A stretch of 64,000 nucleotides of DNA from Terriglobia bacterium (lineage in GTDB: Bacteria > Acidobacteriota > Terriglobia > Bryobacterales > Bryobacteraceae), in NCBI GenBank assembly GCA_025363475.1, contig JANYDS010000073.1, positions 1-64,000 of the forward strand, read 5' to 3'. Positions 7,992 to 16,943 of the stretch are shown in pieces (position 1 is the first letter of the stretch; the number at the start of each line of letters is the position of its first letter). The notes beneath the pieces were generated by a model. It made no database searches. It was not told where the DNA came from and saw only the letters and a program-made list of their open reading frames with translations. The translations under genes were made by a program, and so were the position numbers.

Positions 7992-9938
7992 CTAACCGCG
8001 CTTTTTCCAGGGAGCGAGCTTTTGGCCATAGGCGCGGTTGATGGCGGGCATGGCCCGTTCCGCCGCGTCAACGCCGCGCTGAATCAATTCATCTGACCGG
8101 TAATATTCCACCCACGTGAAGTCCGATAATTCCGGATTGATCAGCACGTCGGCAGAAATCGCCTTGAAATTCCCAAGTTCATACTGCAACACCTGCATGG
8201 CGTTCATAATGATGTCGAACATGTTGGGCATGTCCTGACTGTCACCGAGGTATGACATGGGATTGAACTTGTTCGCCTGCCGCATGAAATGCGACACAGC
8301 GTTCTCGACGCCCAGTTTCAGCGGCGGTACAACGTTTACAGCAATACAAAGATCCGCGCCCATGGCGTTGACCACTTCAGCCGGCACCGGATCAGAAACA
8401 CCTCCGTCAACCAGGATGTTGTCGCCAATCCGGATCGGCGCAAAGACCATGGGGACAGACGCGCTGGCGCGGAAAGCCGCCGTAAGACTGCCGGAGCCAA
8501 TCGGAATCCGCTCACCGCTGCGGATATCAGTAGCGACGGTTTTACCGGGCAGCACCAGATCTTTAAACGTGCTCTTGCGCCCGAGAAACGGCGCGAAGAT
8601 ATTGATGAAACGGTCACCCGCCAGCAACCCGGGCTTGGTGAAAGTGAGATCCACCGCAAGCAGCGCGTTGCTGCGTTTGCCCAGCTTGAGGGCGATATCG
8701 ATCATCTCTTCCGTCGTAATACCGCAGGCGTAACCGACGCCGATGATGGACCCCTGGCTGCATCCGGCCAGCATATCGATGGGGATGCCGTTCTGTTCCA
8801 GCACCTTCAAAACGCCAAGGTGGGCGATTCCGAACGCAGCGCCGCCGCCGAGCGCCAGACCCACTGTCGCGCCGAGGATCTTGCGCGCCACGCGGTGTAT
8901 AGGCAGCGAAGCGATGGCCCGCCCGTTGGCTCGGATGAACGCCGTTGGATCATCAGCCGCATAGGCGGGATCACGCGGCAGTACGAACGGTTCGCAATGG
9001 CTGATGGCCACACGGCGCGAACCGTTAAACAGATTGATGATGCGGTAATGCTTGAAATCCTTGGGCTGATCGGCAGGGAGCGGTTCCAGTTTGTGAACCA
9101 CTTCGAGAAAAATATCGGAGAACTTCGAGACCGAATTCACCAGGCCCGGCAATTCCGCCGCCAGATCGAAAATCAAAAAAGGGAAACGTTCACTCAGCTT
9201 CGAAATCAGATTCGATGCACGCTCTTCGTAATACTCGGCAGGCATCGCCTCACGGGCCGGGATATCGAGGCTCCACAGGCCTGGCGCCGTCTGCTTGATG
9301 GATTCCTGGATGGCAGCAGCGTTGGCCCCGAGCGAACTCGAGATGAGCTGGCCAACAGCACCGGTGACAGGCTCTTCACCCAGGCGGACATTGAGCACCA
9401 GAACGTCGTTACCGGTCAAGTCGTGCAGCACTGCCGCGACGCACCGGGCAACCAGGGTTTTCCCCTTGAGGCCGGTGGTCCGCGAACCCACGCTGATGGC
9501 CATGGTTGAGCCACGCGAAGATTCGCCTTTTGAGGTACTTGCGAGGCGTTTGCAAAGGACGCGCGTGAAGTATTCCAGTGCCTTCGGATTCTTGAGAAAC
9601 AGGCTGTTGAACGACGTCCGGTCGAGCGTCATCAGACGCACGCGGCGGGCACAGGATACGGTAGCTGTTCGCTTGCCGCCCTGCAACAGGGCCATTTCAC
9701 CGAAGAAATCGCCGCGTTTCAGCACGGCGATCACCTTGTCTTCCTTCTCGCCTACAAGGACTTCGAGTTCCCCGTCCAGAACCACATGGAAGGTGTCGCC
9801 CTCATCACCCAGATGGCAAATGACATCGCCCTTCTGGTGGGTGGACTCCACAAAAAGCTCCTGCACGGCTGCAAGTTCGTTGCGGCCGAGGAAGCTGAAA
9901 ATCGGAATTGTAGAAAGAATATCCTGCAGATCCGCCAT
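7992..9938 (-). CDS. cyclic-nucleotide-binding patatin-like phospholipase
   Basis: 648 residues in three parts. Residues 1-130 are a cNMP-binding domain (GDEGDTF, GDFFGEMALL, then RTATV). Residues about 146-290 look like a degenerate MinD/ParA-type P-loop domain: GLKGKT resembles a deviant Walker A, and FLIFDLAAEL a Walker B strand. Residues about 357-570 are a patatin domain: oxyanion motif LGGGAAFG, nucleophile S394 in GCSQG, and D511 in DGG completing the Ser-Asp dyad. This is like the NTE family of lysophospholipases. It lies three bases after the unknown 449-residue gene, so the two form one unit. No membrane segment is evident. Cyclic nucleotide control is inferred from the domain only. 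Confidence 0.87.
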   Translation of the reverse strand: MADLQDILSTIPIFSFLGRNELAAVQELFVESTHQKGDVICHLGDEGDTFHVVLDGELEVLVGEKEDKVIAVLKRGDFFGEMALLQGGKRTATVSCARRVRLMTLDRTSFNSLFLKNPKALEYFTRVLCKRLASTSKGESSRGSTMAISVGSRTTGLKGKTLVARCVAAVLHDLTGNDVLVLNVRLGEEPVTGAVGQLISSSLGANAAAIQESIKQTAPGLWSLDIPAREAMPAEYYEERASNLISKLSERFPFLIFDLAAELPGLVNSVSKFSDIFLEVVHKLEPLPADQPKDFKHYRIINLFNGSRRVAISHCEPFVLPRDPAYAADDPTAFIRANGRAIASLPIHRVARKILGATVGLALGGGAAFGIAHLGVLKVLEQNGIPIDMLAGCSQGSIIGVGYACGITTEEMIDIALKLGKRSNALLAVDLTFTKPGLLAGDRFINIFAPFLGRKSTFKDLVLPGKTVATDIRSGERIPIGSGSLTAAFRASASVPMVFAPIRIGDNILVDGGVSDPVPAEVVNAMGADLCIAVNVVPPLKLGVENAVSHFMRQANKFNPMSYLGDSQDMPNMFDIIMNAMQVLQYELGNFKAISADVLINPELSDFTWVEYYRSDELIQRGVDAAERAMPAINRAYGQKLAPWKKRG

Positions 9939-9941
9939 CGG

Positions 9942-11291
9942 TTAGCTTTGCAGCCCCGCAGCAAGATGTTCGATGTACTCAGGCAGCGGGTGATAACGGA
10001 AAACTTCACCCATCTTGTTGGCGGCTTTCAGCGTCTTGCGGTAGAAAGCAAGCCGGGCTTCGCAATCGGTACCGATAAAGCGCTCCCAGGCTTCGACTGC
10101 AGGTTTGTCATTGGGGTCGGGCTTGAACTCGGCAAACGCTTTGACGTAGGCATGGTCGGGAACCATTTCGCCCGCCATGAGAAGAGTGGAGTAGACGCCC
10201 GTTGTGAAAGCGTCATTCCCTGCGATTTCAAAATTGCGGTTGCGGAGGAAATTGCAGTGAATCTGCGGCTGCCGGATGTTCACGATGGTGAACGCCCAGG
10301 CGACGCCCGCCCGTGCATTGCGGCGCGCAGTATCGTCTGGTGGTTCGGTATTGGCAGCCTGCCAGGGCGAGAAGCCCGGCAGCATATACATAGGAGCAAA
10401 ATACATGGCCCGGCCAGCCCCGCGCCAGAAATACTCAGAAGCAGCCTGGTCGATTTTGAGCAGTTGCGCATAGATGAGCTGAACCATCTGGCCGTACCAG
10501 GTCCGGGTTACCAGACCGAGCGACTCCACCGCCGCACCCTTATAGCGTTCCTGAGAATTGGCATCGCACATATCGAGGAACTGCTTGATCGCTTCGCCAA
10601 TTTCGCCTTCAGGGCTGCAAGGGGTAAGCTTTGCGATGCAATGTTTGGCGAAGATAATACCCATGCCCGCATGCATCATGAGTTGCGTTTTGTCGGGGAT
10701 TTCGAGACCCTTGCCGCTGGAGAGCAGGCCATACAGTTCCTCACCGTCATTCAGGTAGGCGTGGGCATACCTCTCGCCCAGACCTTCCACCAGCCAGAGC
10801 GCCGGATAGTCGCCCCGGGAGTACATCTTAGCAATCATTTCATCAATCGGATAGTCGCCATCCGGCGTGAGTGTGGAAGGGGCATCCACGTGGTTGACGT
10901 AACTGATGACGTCAAAGGTATTGCCGAACTGTTCGCGCAGCAGATTACGCGCAAAGGCAGTGCCCACGGCACCGATGGCTCCGCTGGAACCCTGCATCAG
11001 CCCGTTGAACATGTTGCGCATGTAGCTGGGCGTGAAAGCTTTGAGTGTTACGGCATCCGCCGCAAAATCGATCAGCGCGGATTGCGCCTTGTCACTGAAC
11101 TGAAACGCTCCGAACAGAGCGGTGTTGGAGGCAAAATCCTGTTTGGCGGATTCCCCCGTTTTGTACAGACTGGCGCGAACTGCCTTGCCTGTCTCCGTAT
11201 CTCCCAGGGGCAGTGCCCCTACGAGCTTCTGAATGCCGAAACTGGAAAGTGCGACGGGGAATTTCAGCGCGGCGGTTGCGATGCCTGACAT
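9942..11291 (-). CDS. unrecognised conserved-looking protein, partner of patatin
   Basis: 449 residues of unknown function, rich in aromatic and alanine-rich helices. Features include ALWLVEGLGERYAHAYL, MMHAGMGIIFAKH, an aromatic GAGRAMYFAP stretch and RYHPLPEYIEHL near the C-terminus. The spacing of short GxG-aromatic motifs faintly recalls DUF1702 proteins, but I cannot confirm this. There is no clear signal peptide or long membrane helix. It is the first gene of a minus-strand unit with the cNMP-patatin protein, only three bases away, so a shared role in lipid or membrane handling is likely but inferred. Confidence 0.6.
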   Translation of the reverse strand: MSGIATAALKFPVALSSFGIQKLVGALPLGDTETGKAVRASLYKTGESAKQDFASNTALFGAFQFSDKAQSALIDFAADAVTLKAFTPSYMRNMFNGLMQGSSGAIGAVGTAFARNLLREQFGNTFDVISYVNHVDAPSTLTPDGDYPIDEMIAKMYSRGDYPALWLVEGLGERYAHAYLNDGEELYGLLSSGKGLEIPDKTQLMMHAGMGIIFAKHCIAKLTPCSPEGEIGEAIKQFLDMCDANSQERYKGAAVESLGLVTRTWYGQMVQLIYAQLLKIDQAASEYFWRGAGRAMYFAPMYMLPGFSPWQAANTEPPDDTARRNARAGVAWAFTIVNIRQPQIHCNFLRNRNFEIAGNDAFTTGVYSTLLMAGEMVPDHAYVKAFAEFKPDPNDKPAVEAWERFIGTDCEARLAFYRKTLKAANKMGEVFRYHPLPEYIEHLAAGLQS

Positions 11292-11410
11292 TTATGTTCT
11301 GTTCCTCCTCAAAATGTGCTCAATATCCATGCGTCAACCGTGGTGCAGGATGTCCACACGGCATAGTCAATAAGCCATGATACTCAATATGTTGTGAATA
11401 GGATATTACC

Positions 11411-11420
11411 GTACCGGTAC
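11411..11420. other. 10-bp palindrome in intergenic region
   Basis: GTACCGGTAC is a perfect palindrome in the 151-bp gap between the minus-strand gene starting at 11291 and the end of the small cytochrome gene at 11443. It may be an operator, but nothing else supports it. Confidence 0.25.
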
Positions 11421-11442
11421 TTTCGGTCTTTGGGGCCAAATA

Positions 11443-11880
11443 TCATCGCGGACGTTCGACACGGAATTGAGACAGAGTCAGTTTGTCGGCGGGCAGATCG
11501 AGCGCACCGGCGGGGAAACGGTTGGAGCGCAGGATGAGGGCGAGCAAAGCGGCAGTCTCTTCGCGGGTTAGGATGCCGGGACGGTCGCCGGGCATCCAGA
11601 CGCGGATGCGCTCGAAGATATCGGCCGCAGTCATGCCCTTCCAGTCCTCCAGAAATTCGGCGCTGTTGAGCGCAGGGCCTTCGTCGCCACCGAGGTCTTC
11701 ACCGTGACAGCGGTCACAATGTTTTTCGTAAAGCGCCTCTCCGCGCAGGGCCTGTTCCAGTGAATAGATGCCATCGCGCACAGAGCGGGCAGGGCGGGGT
11801 GTCTGGGCTTTGAGCGTGGTCCAGGCGCAGACGGCGAGCAGGATTCCGGCCACTGCGGCGGCTAAGGTGTTTCGGGCCAT
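11443..11880 (-). CDS. small secreted c-type cytochrome
   Basis: 145 residues with a signal peptide or N-terminal anchor (residues about 5-25, ending KAQ) and one haem motif CDRCH at about residue 56. The distal methionine is probably in RVWMPGDRPG. The size and single domain fit a class I periplasmic cytochrome c of the kind coupled to quinoprotein dehydrogenases. It lies just after the metallopeptidase gene in the same direction. Electron donor and acceptor are unknown. Confidence 0.87.
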   Translation of the reverse strand: MARNTLAAAVAGILLAVCAWTTLKAQTPRPARSVRDGIYSLEQALRGEALYEKHCDRCHGEDLGGDEGPALNSAEFLEDWKGMTAADIFERIRVWMPGDRPGILTREETAALLALILRSNRFPAGALDLPADKLTLSQFRVERPR

Positions 11881-11902
11881 TGAGTGTAAACGCTTCCAGC
11901 GT

Positions 11903-14900
11903 TTACTGTACAGCGAGAACGACGCCGTTGGGCGTCTTCGCTCCGGCGACTATCGCCTGGAGCGCCTGATCTCCAGAGGCGGTTTGCGGAATCACCACGT
12001 TGAACTGATACAGGCCTGCGGATACGAGACCCGAGAACTGGACTTCGGCAGGCACACCGCCTTTTGTGATGACTACTTTACCTGTTGTTGCCGCCGCGCC
12101 GGAATAAGCTTGTCCAGCGGGGACCTGAGGATCAGTCGGGCCAAAACCGACGCCAAAGAGCAGTATGGTCTCGCCGGCTTTCACTGCTCGTGTGGGAAAG
12201 GCAAAGCGTCCGGCCGGACCCGAAAAATCATAGGTGCCGCCCCCCTGACTACCGGAGCCATCTGTTGTCAGAATTACCCCAGCGGGATATTTGGCGTCGA
12301 AGAGCGAAAATGCCGGTGCCGCATCGGCAATGGTCACAGTCGCCGTTGCAGTGCCGTCCTTAGTAGCTACAACAACATTCACCTGCCCGCGAGCAGCGGT
12401 TTCGGGCACTTGCAGATTGATCTGACCGGGACTCACGAACCAGAGATACGCAGGTTTGCCGTCAATTTGAACACTGACTCCGCCCAGGGCAGTTTCAAAT
12501 TTATTTTCCCAAATGAAAACGGCGCAGGACAGATTACCGCCGTAAATGGAAATCCACGACCCCGGCTGTACGACGGAGGATGTACTGCCCAATGGCACCA
12601 CACCACCCGGGCTGATGAACGGCACGGCTAGTCCGCCGGTAATAGTGAATGTCGCGGAATTAGAAGAAACTGTGGCCGTTCTGACCGTCACCAGCCTAAT
12701 ACCGGGTTGCAGTAACAAGGTGGGCGCAATGTTAGCCGAAAGCGTTGTCGCGCTGACGAATTTCGTCGCAAGGGCGACGCCGTTCCACTGAACGATACTG
12801 CTACTGGTGAACCCGGTGCCGATCACGGTAAGGGTAAACCCGGGGCTGCCAGAAGGCAGCGACGCAGGCGACAAGGTGGAAACAGCGGGCGCAAAAAGAA
12901 TCGTAAAGGCGGAGCTTGCTGAAACCACGCCCCCTGTGACGACGGTTACGGATGCGCTGCCGGTGGTTGCGACCAGTGACGCCGGAATCGTTGCTTTGAG
13001 CTGACTTGACCCGACATAATTTGTGGGCAGGGCACCTCCATTCCAATTGATTACAGAGGAACTGAGGAAGCCGGAGCCATTCACTGTCAGCGTAAAGTCC
13101 GCTGAACCAGAATAGGTGACAGAGGGACTGAGGCCCAGAATCGCAGCCGGGGCAGTCACGGTAAATTGAAGAGGGCTGGTGGCAGGCTGGCTGCCGTTGA
13201 CCACAGTAATCAGGGCAGTGCGCGCGCTGGAAATCAGGGCGGCAGGCACGATAGCGCTGAGTTGCGTCTCACTCACGACGGTGGTAGTCAGCTGCTTGTC
13301 GTTCCACAACACCACAGCACTTGCGAGGAAGGCTGCGCCGGACACTTGAAGGGTAATGTTTTTTGCCGAGACCTGCACTTGAGCGGGGCTCAATGATGAA
13401 CTTGTCGCCCCACCCGTACCCGCTGAAAACGAGGCAACATTGGAAATCAGGGTTCCCGATTCGACGACAGTAACGTTCACTCTGCCCGAGGAGACCAGCA
13501 ACGTTGGTGACACGACTGCCGTTAAAGTAATGGGGCTGACTACGGTTGTATCGAGAACCGCGCCGTTCCATTTGACCGCAGCGTCAGAGAGGAAACCGTT
13601 GCCGGTTACGGTGATTGTCAGGGTCGAGGCGCCGGTCTGGACCTGAGAGGGACTCAGTGACCAGATTTCAGGAGCAGGTACGATCCAGGTTCCGGCAGTC
13701 CCTTCAGTGATTGCTCCGGACGATGCGTAGGCGGTTACCGTCATGTGATGCGCCCCGGCAAAGGCAGGCTTAAAACCAATTTGCACGATTCCCGATGATC
13801 GGGTTCCGCTTGCCGAAAGCGTTGGCCCGAGAGAACCGCTGATGCTGCAGGAATTGTTTTGAAGAAAGCTCCCGCTGCCCCTGAAGATGGGGCCCAAATA
13901 GTTCGCCCGGGCATCGTCTACAAGGAAAAACGCAGAAAACTGCGGCAATATCGATACCGTGCAGGGAGCGCTGCCGGAAAGTTCATAATCTACCTGCTTC
14001 AAATCTGCCGAACTGGCGGCGTCGTCGATCAGGTACGAGAACCCGCCCGTATTTCCGGAACCAAGGGCTGGCCCCACGCTTACGACGCTGAGCGCTGTTG
14101 CTCCAGTCCCGGTTTGAGTCAGCGTCGTGCTTTGTCGCGACAGGGAAATTGTTCCATTGCGTTGAATTTTATTGGGGTTCGCTGTCATCTGAAACCCAAC
14201 AGTTCCTGCTCCGGAACCTGAAGTCGCAGAAGTCAGGGTGAGCCAGGAATCATTGGGCTTGACTGTCCACTTGCAGGAATCCGGCGCAGTGATTGAAAAT
14301 ACTCCGGTCCCGGAAGTTCCGGCGAATGGGACAGGGACTGGACCGGCCAGCGCACAGAACGAGTCGTAGCTCACAGTCACCGTCATTCCGCTGTAATCGG
14401 CGGAGTTAACTTTGAGGGTAAGGGCTGAATACGGATCAGACCACGTCTGCCCCGGTGCCAGCGTCACGTTATAGAAATCACTGGCTGCACCCGGCGGATG
14501 AAAGGTGAGCAGACGAGTATGAAGCAAATCGAGATTCGGATCTTCATAATGAACGAGCGCGCCGCCAAAAACATCGCTCGCCCGTGCGCCTGACAAAAGA
14601 GACAAAGTGCTGTCAACGGAACCGAGCGGCTGCCTGTACTCCAGCCACAGCCAGGATCCGCGCGCTGCGTCGCGAAGAACTTGCAGGGCGCGAACGCCGG
14701 AGCTGGTTTCCACTGGAAGCACTTTGAAGGTACCTGCGGAAGTAACATCAAAATAGTCCGCCTTCTTCGGCCAGTGCAGGACCTGGGCTTTGTGCTGGGC
14801 AGAAAACTGTCCGATCGATGGCAAGCCTGCATGTCCCATGACAGAAAACGGGTCGCCGTATTCAGTGTCGATTCCTGGATCGTCAAACGCCCCCAGTGGA

Positions 14901-15217
14901 ACGGTCAGATAGTCCTGCGAATTCGCATGGTCGAGACCAAGATTGTGGCCAGTCTCGTGTGCAAAAACTCCTGTACTGGTGACCGGCTTGTCACCGGCGA
15001 AAACCGGGAACCACGCCGTTGAAACCCTCTGAGAAATCCGGGGGCTCGTCGAACATCCAACGGTACCGAGACCCGAGAAACTCACGCCCGAACTGCTTTT
15101 GCAACTGGCCGAATTCGCAACCGGAAAAATCATCGCTATGCGCGAAAATTGTGAAAAATCCGTCAGCGGCAGAGCGGCCAGGATTGCGGCGGTTTCCAGT
15201 TGGAAGTCTGGATGCAC
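11903..15217 (-). pseudogene. secreted metallopeptidase, main part after frameshift
   Basis: 1104 residues in frame, from a GTG at 15217 that is probably not a real start, because the sequence continues the protein coded at 15163-15753 in another frame. The protein holds the zinc site HETGHNLGLDH (HExxHxxGxxH, M11/metzincin-like), then a BACON-like Ig domain (CKWTVKPNDSWLTL), about five TIG/IPT-like repeats with the pattern G-GF-SSS--W-G, and a C-terminal domain of the Solibacter type (ISIYGGNLS, ISPGQINLQVP-like, LLFGVGFGPT). It is a large extracellular protease or adhesin. If the frameshift is a sequencing error the intact protein would be about 1285 residues. Confidence 0.75.
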
Positions 15218-15753
15218 TGAATATCCGAAGTGAGTGCAATCGGCCCTAAAACCTGGCCTGCGGCAGATGTTTGGCCATAGGAAGCATCCTGTAGAAAGAT
15301 ATTCAGGGTGAGTCCGTCTGTTCCGAAGAACGCCTGGCCGACAGTTGACGCGTCCCAGCCGGAAGGGAAAGTCGGGTTCGACGGTGTGGCTACCATGAGA
15401 ACGGCAACTTTTTGCGGACCCGTGGTGCTAAATTCAACAGGCGCAGTCGCCTGTGGCACAACCCGTTGGATGCGAAGATGTCCGCCTTCGCGCACGCCCG
15501 TCGCCCGGATCGTTGTCCCTCTTCGCAGATTCCGGATGCCGATAGTGCTGGCGTCGATCAGCAACTCCTCCGTGCCTGCCGCTGTTGTCAGACGCCAGAT
15601 CCTGTGGCTGGAATGATTCACAAAGTCATCGGCCACCGATATTTCGATTTCACCGGAAACTTCTTCTCCAGACGCTACAGGTGTTTGTGCACTGGCCTGG
15701 GATAAGAATGAAATAAAGATCAGGCCGACGCAGGTTAAAGGACAAATGCGCAT
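15163..15753 (-). pseudogene. N-terminal part of the frameshifted metallopeptidase
   Basis: This frame starts at the ATG at 15753 (a GTG 12 bases upstream is less likely), has a signal peptide ending QASAQ, and reads through VAVLMVATPSN, a strand typical of M11/gametolysin-like propeptide-catalytic borders. It then runs to DIQCIQ and changes into sequence unlike the family before stopping. The natural continuation (PDFQLETAAILAALP) lies in another frame from about 15210 onward. One indel between about 15190 and 15217 separates the halves. It may be true inactivation or an assembly error. Confidence 0.75.
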
Positions 15754-15866
15754 GTATTCGAACACGATACCGCATTAAATCCGCCCTCACCCAACAATGC
15801 CTCGCGGGATGCAGGAGCATCTTCTGTCTGGCCTGCTGCCTGAACGCCGGATGTTAAACTGGCGAC

Positions 15867-16943
15867 TTGCCCACAGCACTTGCGCTGGCCCGCGCCGGCC
15901 GCTGGTTCCTTGAATCGGGCATTCAGGAACCCTGCGGCGGCGTGGCTCGCTACTACCGCTCCGAACTCGGTCGGAACAAACCGGTTTCCACCGAAATCAC
16001 CGGCTACACCGCCAGCGCCCTGGTCTACCTTTTCCGCACAACCGGGAACGACGAATACCTCGACCGCGCGCGTAAGACAGCTGACTTTCTGATGACCCAC
16101 GCGTGGGCGGCGGAACTCCAGACGTTTCCGTTTGAACATCCTTCGCCCTGCCCGGTCAGCCCGCACGCTGCTTATTTTTTTGACTGCGGCATCATTATCC
16201 GGGGCCTGCTGGCAGTGTGGAACCAGACCGGTGAAGACCGCATTCTGGATGTCGCTCTCGACGCGTCACGGGCGATGGTGGCCGACTTCCATGCCGGGCC
16301 GGATTATCACCCGATTCTTGATCTGCCGTCGAAACAAGCCCAACCGCGCACAGACCACTGGTCACGGTCTCCAGGCTGCTATCAGCTTAAAGCCGCACTC
16401 GCCTGGTATGACGTTGCGGAACAGACCGGGGACTCTGCCCTCCGCCATGCCTATATGGAAATGCTGGAAACAGCGCTAACGACTTATTCGTCATTTTTAC
16501 CTGCGGCTACACCGCACCAGACGATGGACCGTCTGCATGCCGCCGGTTACTTTCTGGAAGCGCTGACGCCGGTGCTGGACCGTCCGGACTGCGCCGCCGC
16601 TTTCACGTCTCTGCTGCTCAGCGCCGTTGATTATTTACACGAAATCGCGCCCACGTTCGCGCGGTCTGACGTTTATGCCCAGTTGCTGCGGGCGCGAATC
16701 AACGGAGCCTCTGTGGTGCCGGTGGACCATGCTGTCGCAGTACTCGAAGCCGCAGCTTTGCGACATTTTCAGATTTCTAGTGATGACCCGCGCGTTGATG
16801 GCGGCTTTTCATTTGGCCGCCGCCAAGGCGAAATGTCCCCGCATATTAATCCCGTTTCCACGGCATTTGCCCTGCAGGCGCTGGAAATGTGGCGGGAACA
16901 GCAGGGTGGAAACCCGCCGCCATGCCGCCATCTGCTGATCTGA
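15867..16943 (+). CDS. predicted alpha/alpha-barrel protein, unknown function
   Basis: 358 residues from a TTG at 15867; an in-frame stop at 15855 allows no longer start. The sequence is helical with six or more repeats of aromatic-rich helices (GYTASALVYLFRTTG, DCGIIIRGLLAVWNQTG, AGYFLEALTPVLD), which is the look of a six-hairpin or terpene-cyclase-like toroid, as in glycosidases, epimerases and cellobiose epimerase relatives. No signal peptide. It overlaps the following glycosyltransferase by 22 bases, so it probably acts in the same glycan or polysaccharide pathway. The catalytic activity is not identified. Confidence 0.7.
   Translation: MPTALALARAGRWFLESGIQEPCGGVARYYRSELGRNKPVSTEITGYTASALVYLFRTTGNDEYLDRARKTADFLMTHAWAAELQTFPFEHPSPCPVSPHAAYFFDCGIIIRGLLAVWNQTGEDRILDVALDASRAMVADFHAGPDYHPILDLPSKQAQPRTDHWSRSPGCYQLKAALAWYDVAEQTGDSALRHAYMEMLETALTTYSSFLPAATPHQTMDRLHAAGYFLEALTPVLDRPDCAAAFTSLLLSAVDYLHEIAPTFARSDVYAQLLRARINGASVVPVDHAVAVLEAAALRHFQISSDDPRVDGGFSFGRRQGEMSPHINPVSTAFALQALEMWREQQGGNPPPCRHLLI

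Noticed and set aside
9942-11291. Enediyne-type DUF1702 assignment for the 449-residue protein
   Set aside because: Resemblance rests on a few aromatic motifs only; too weak to name.
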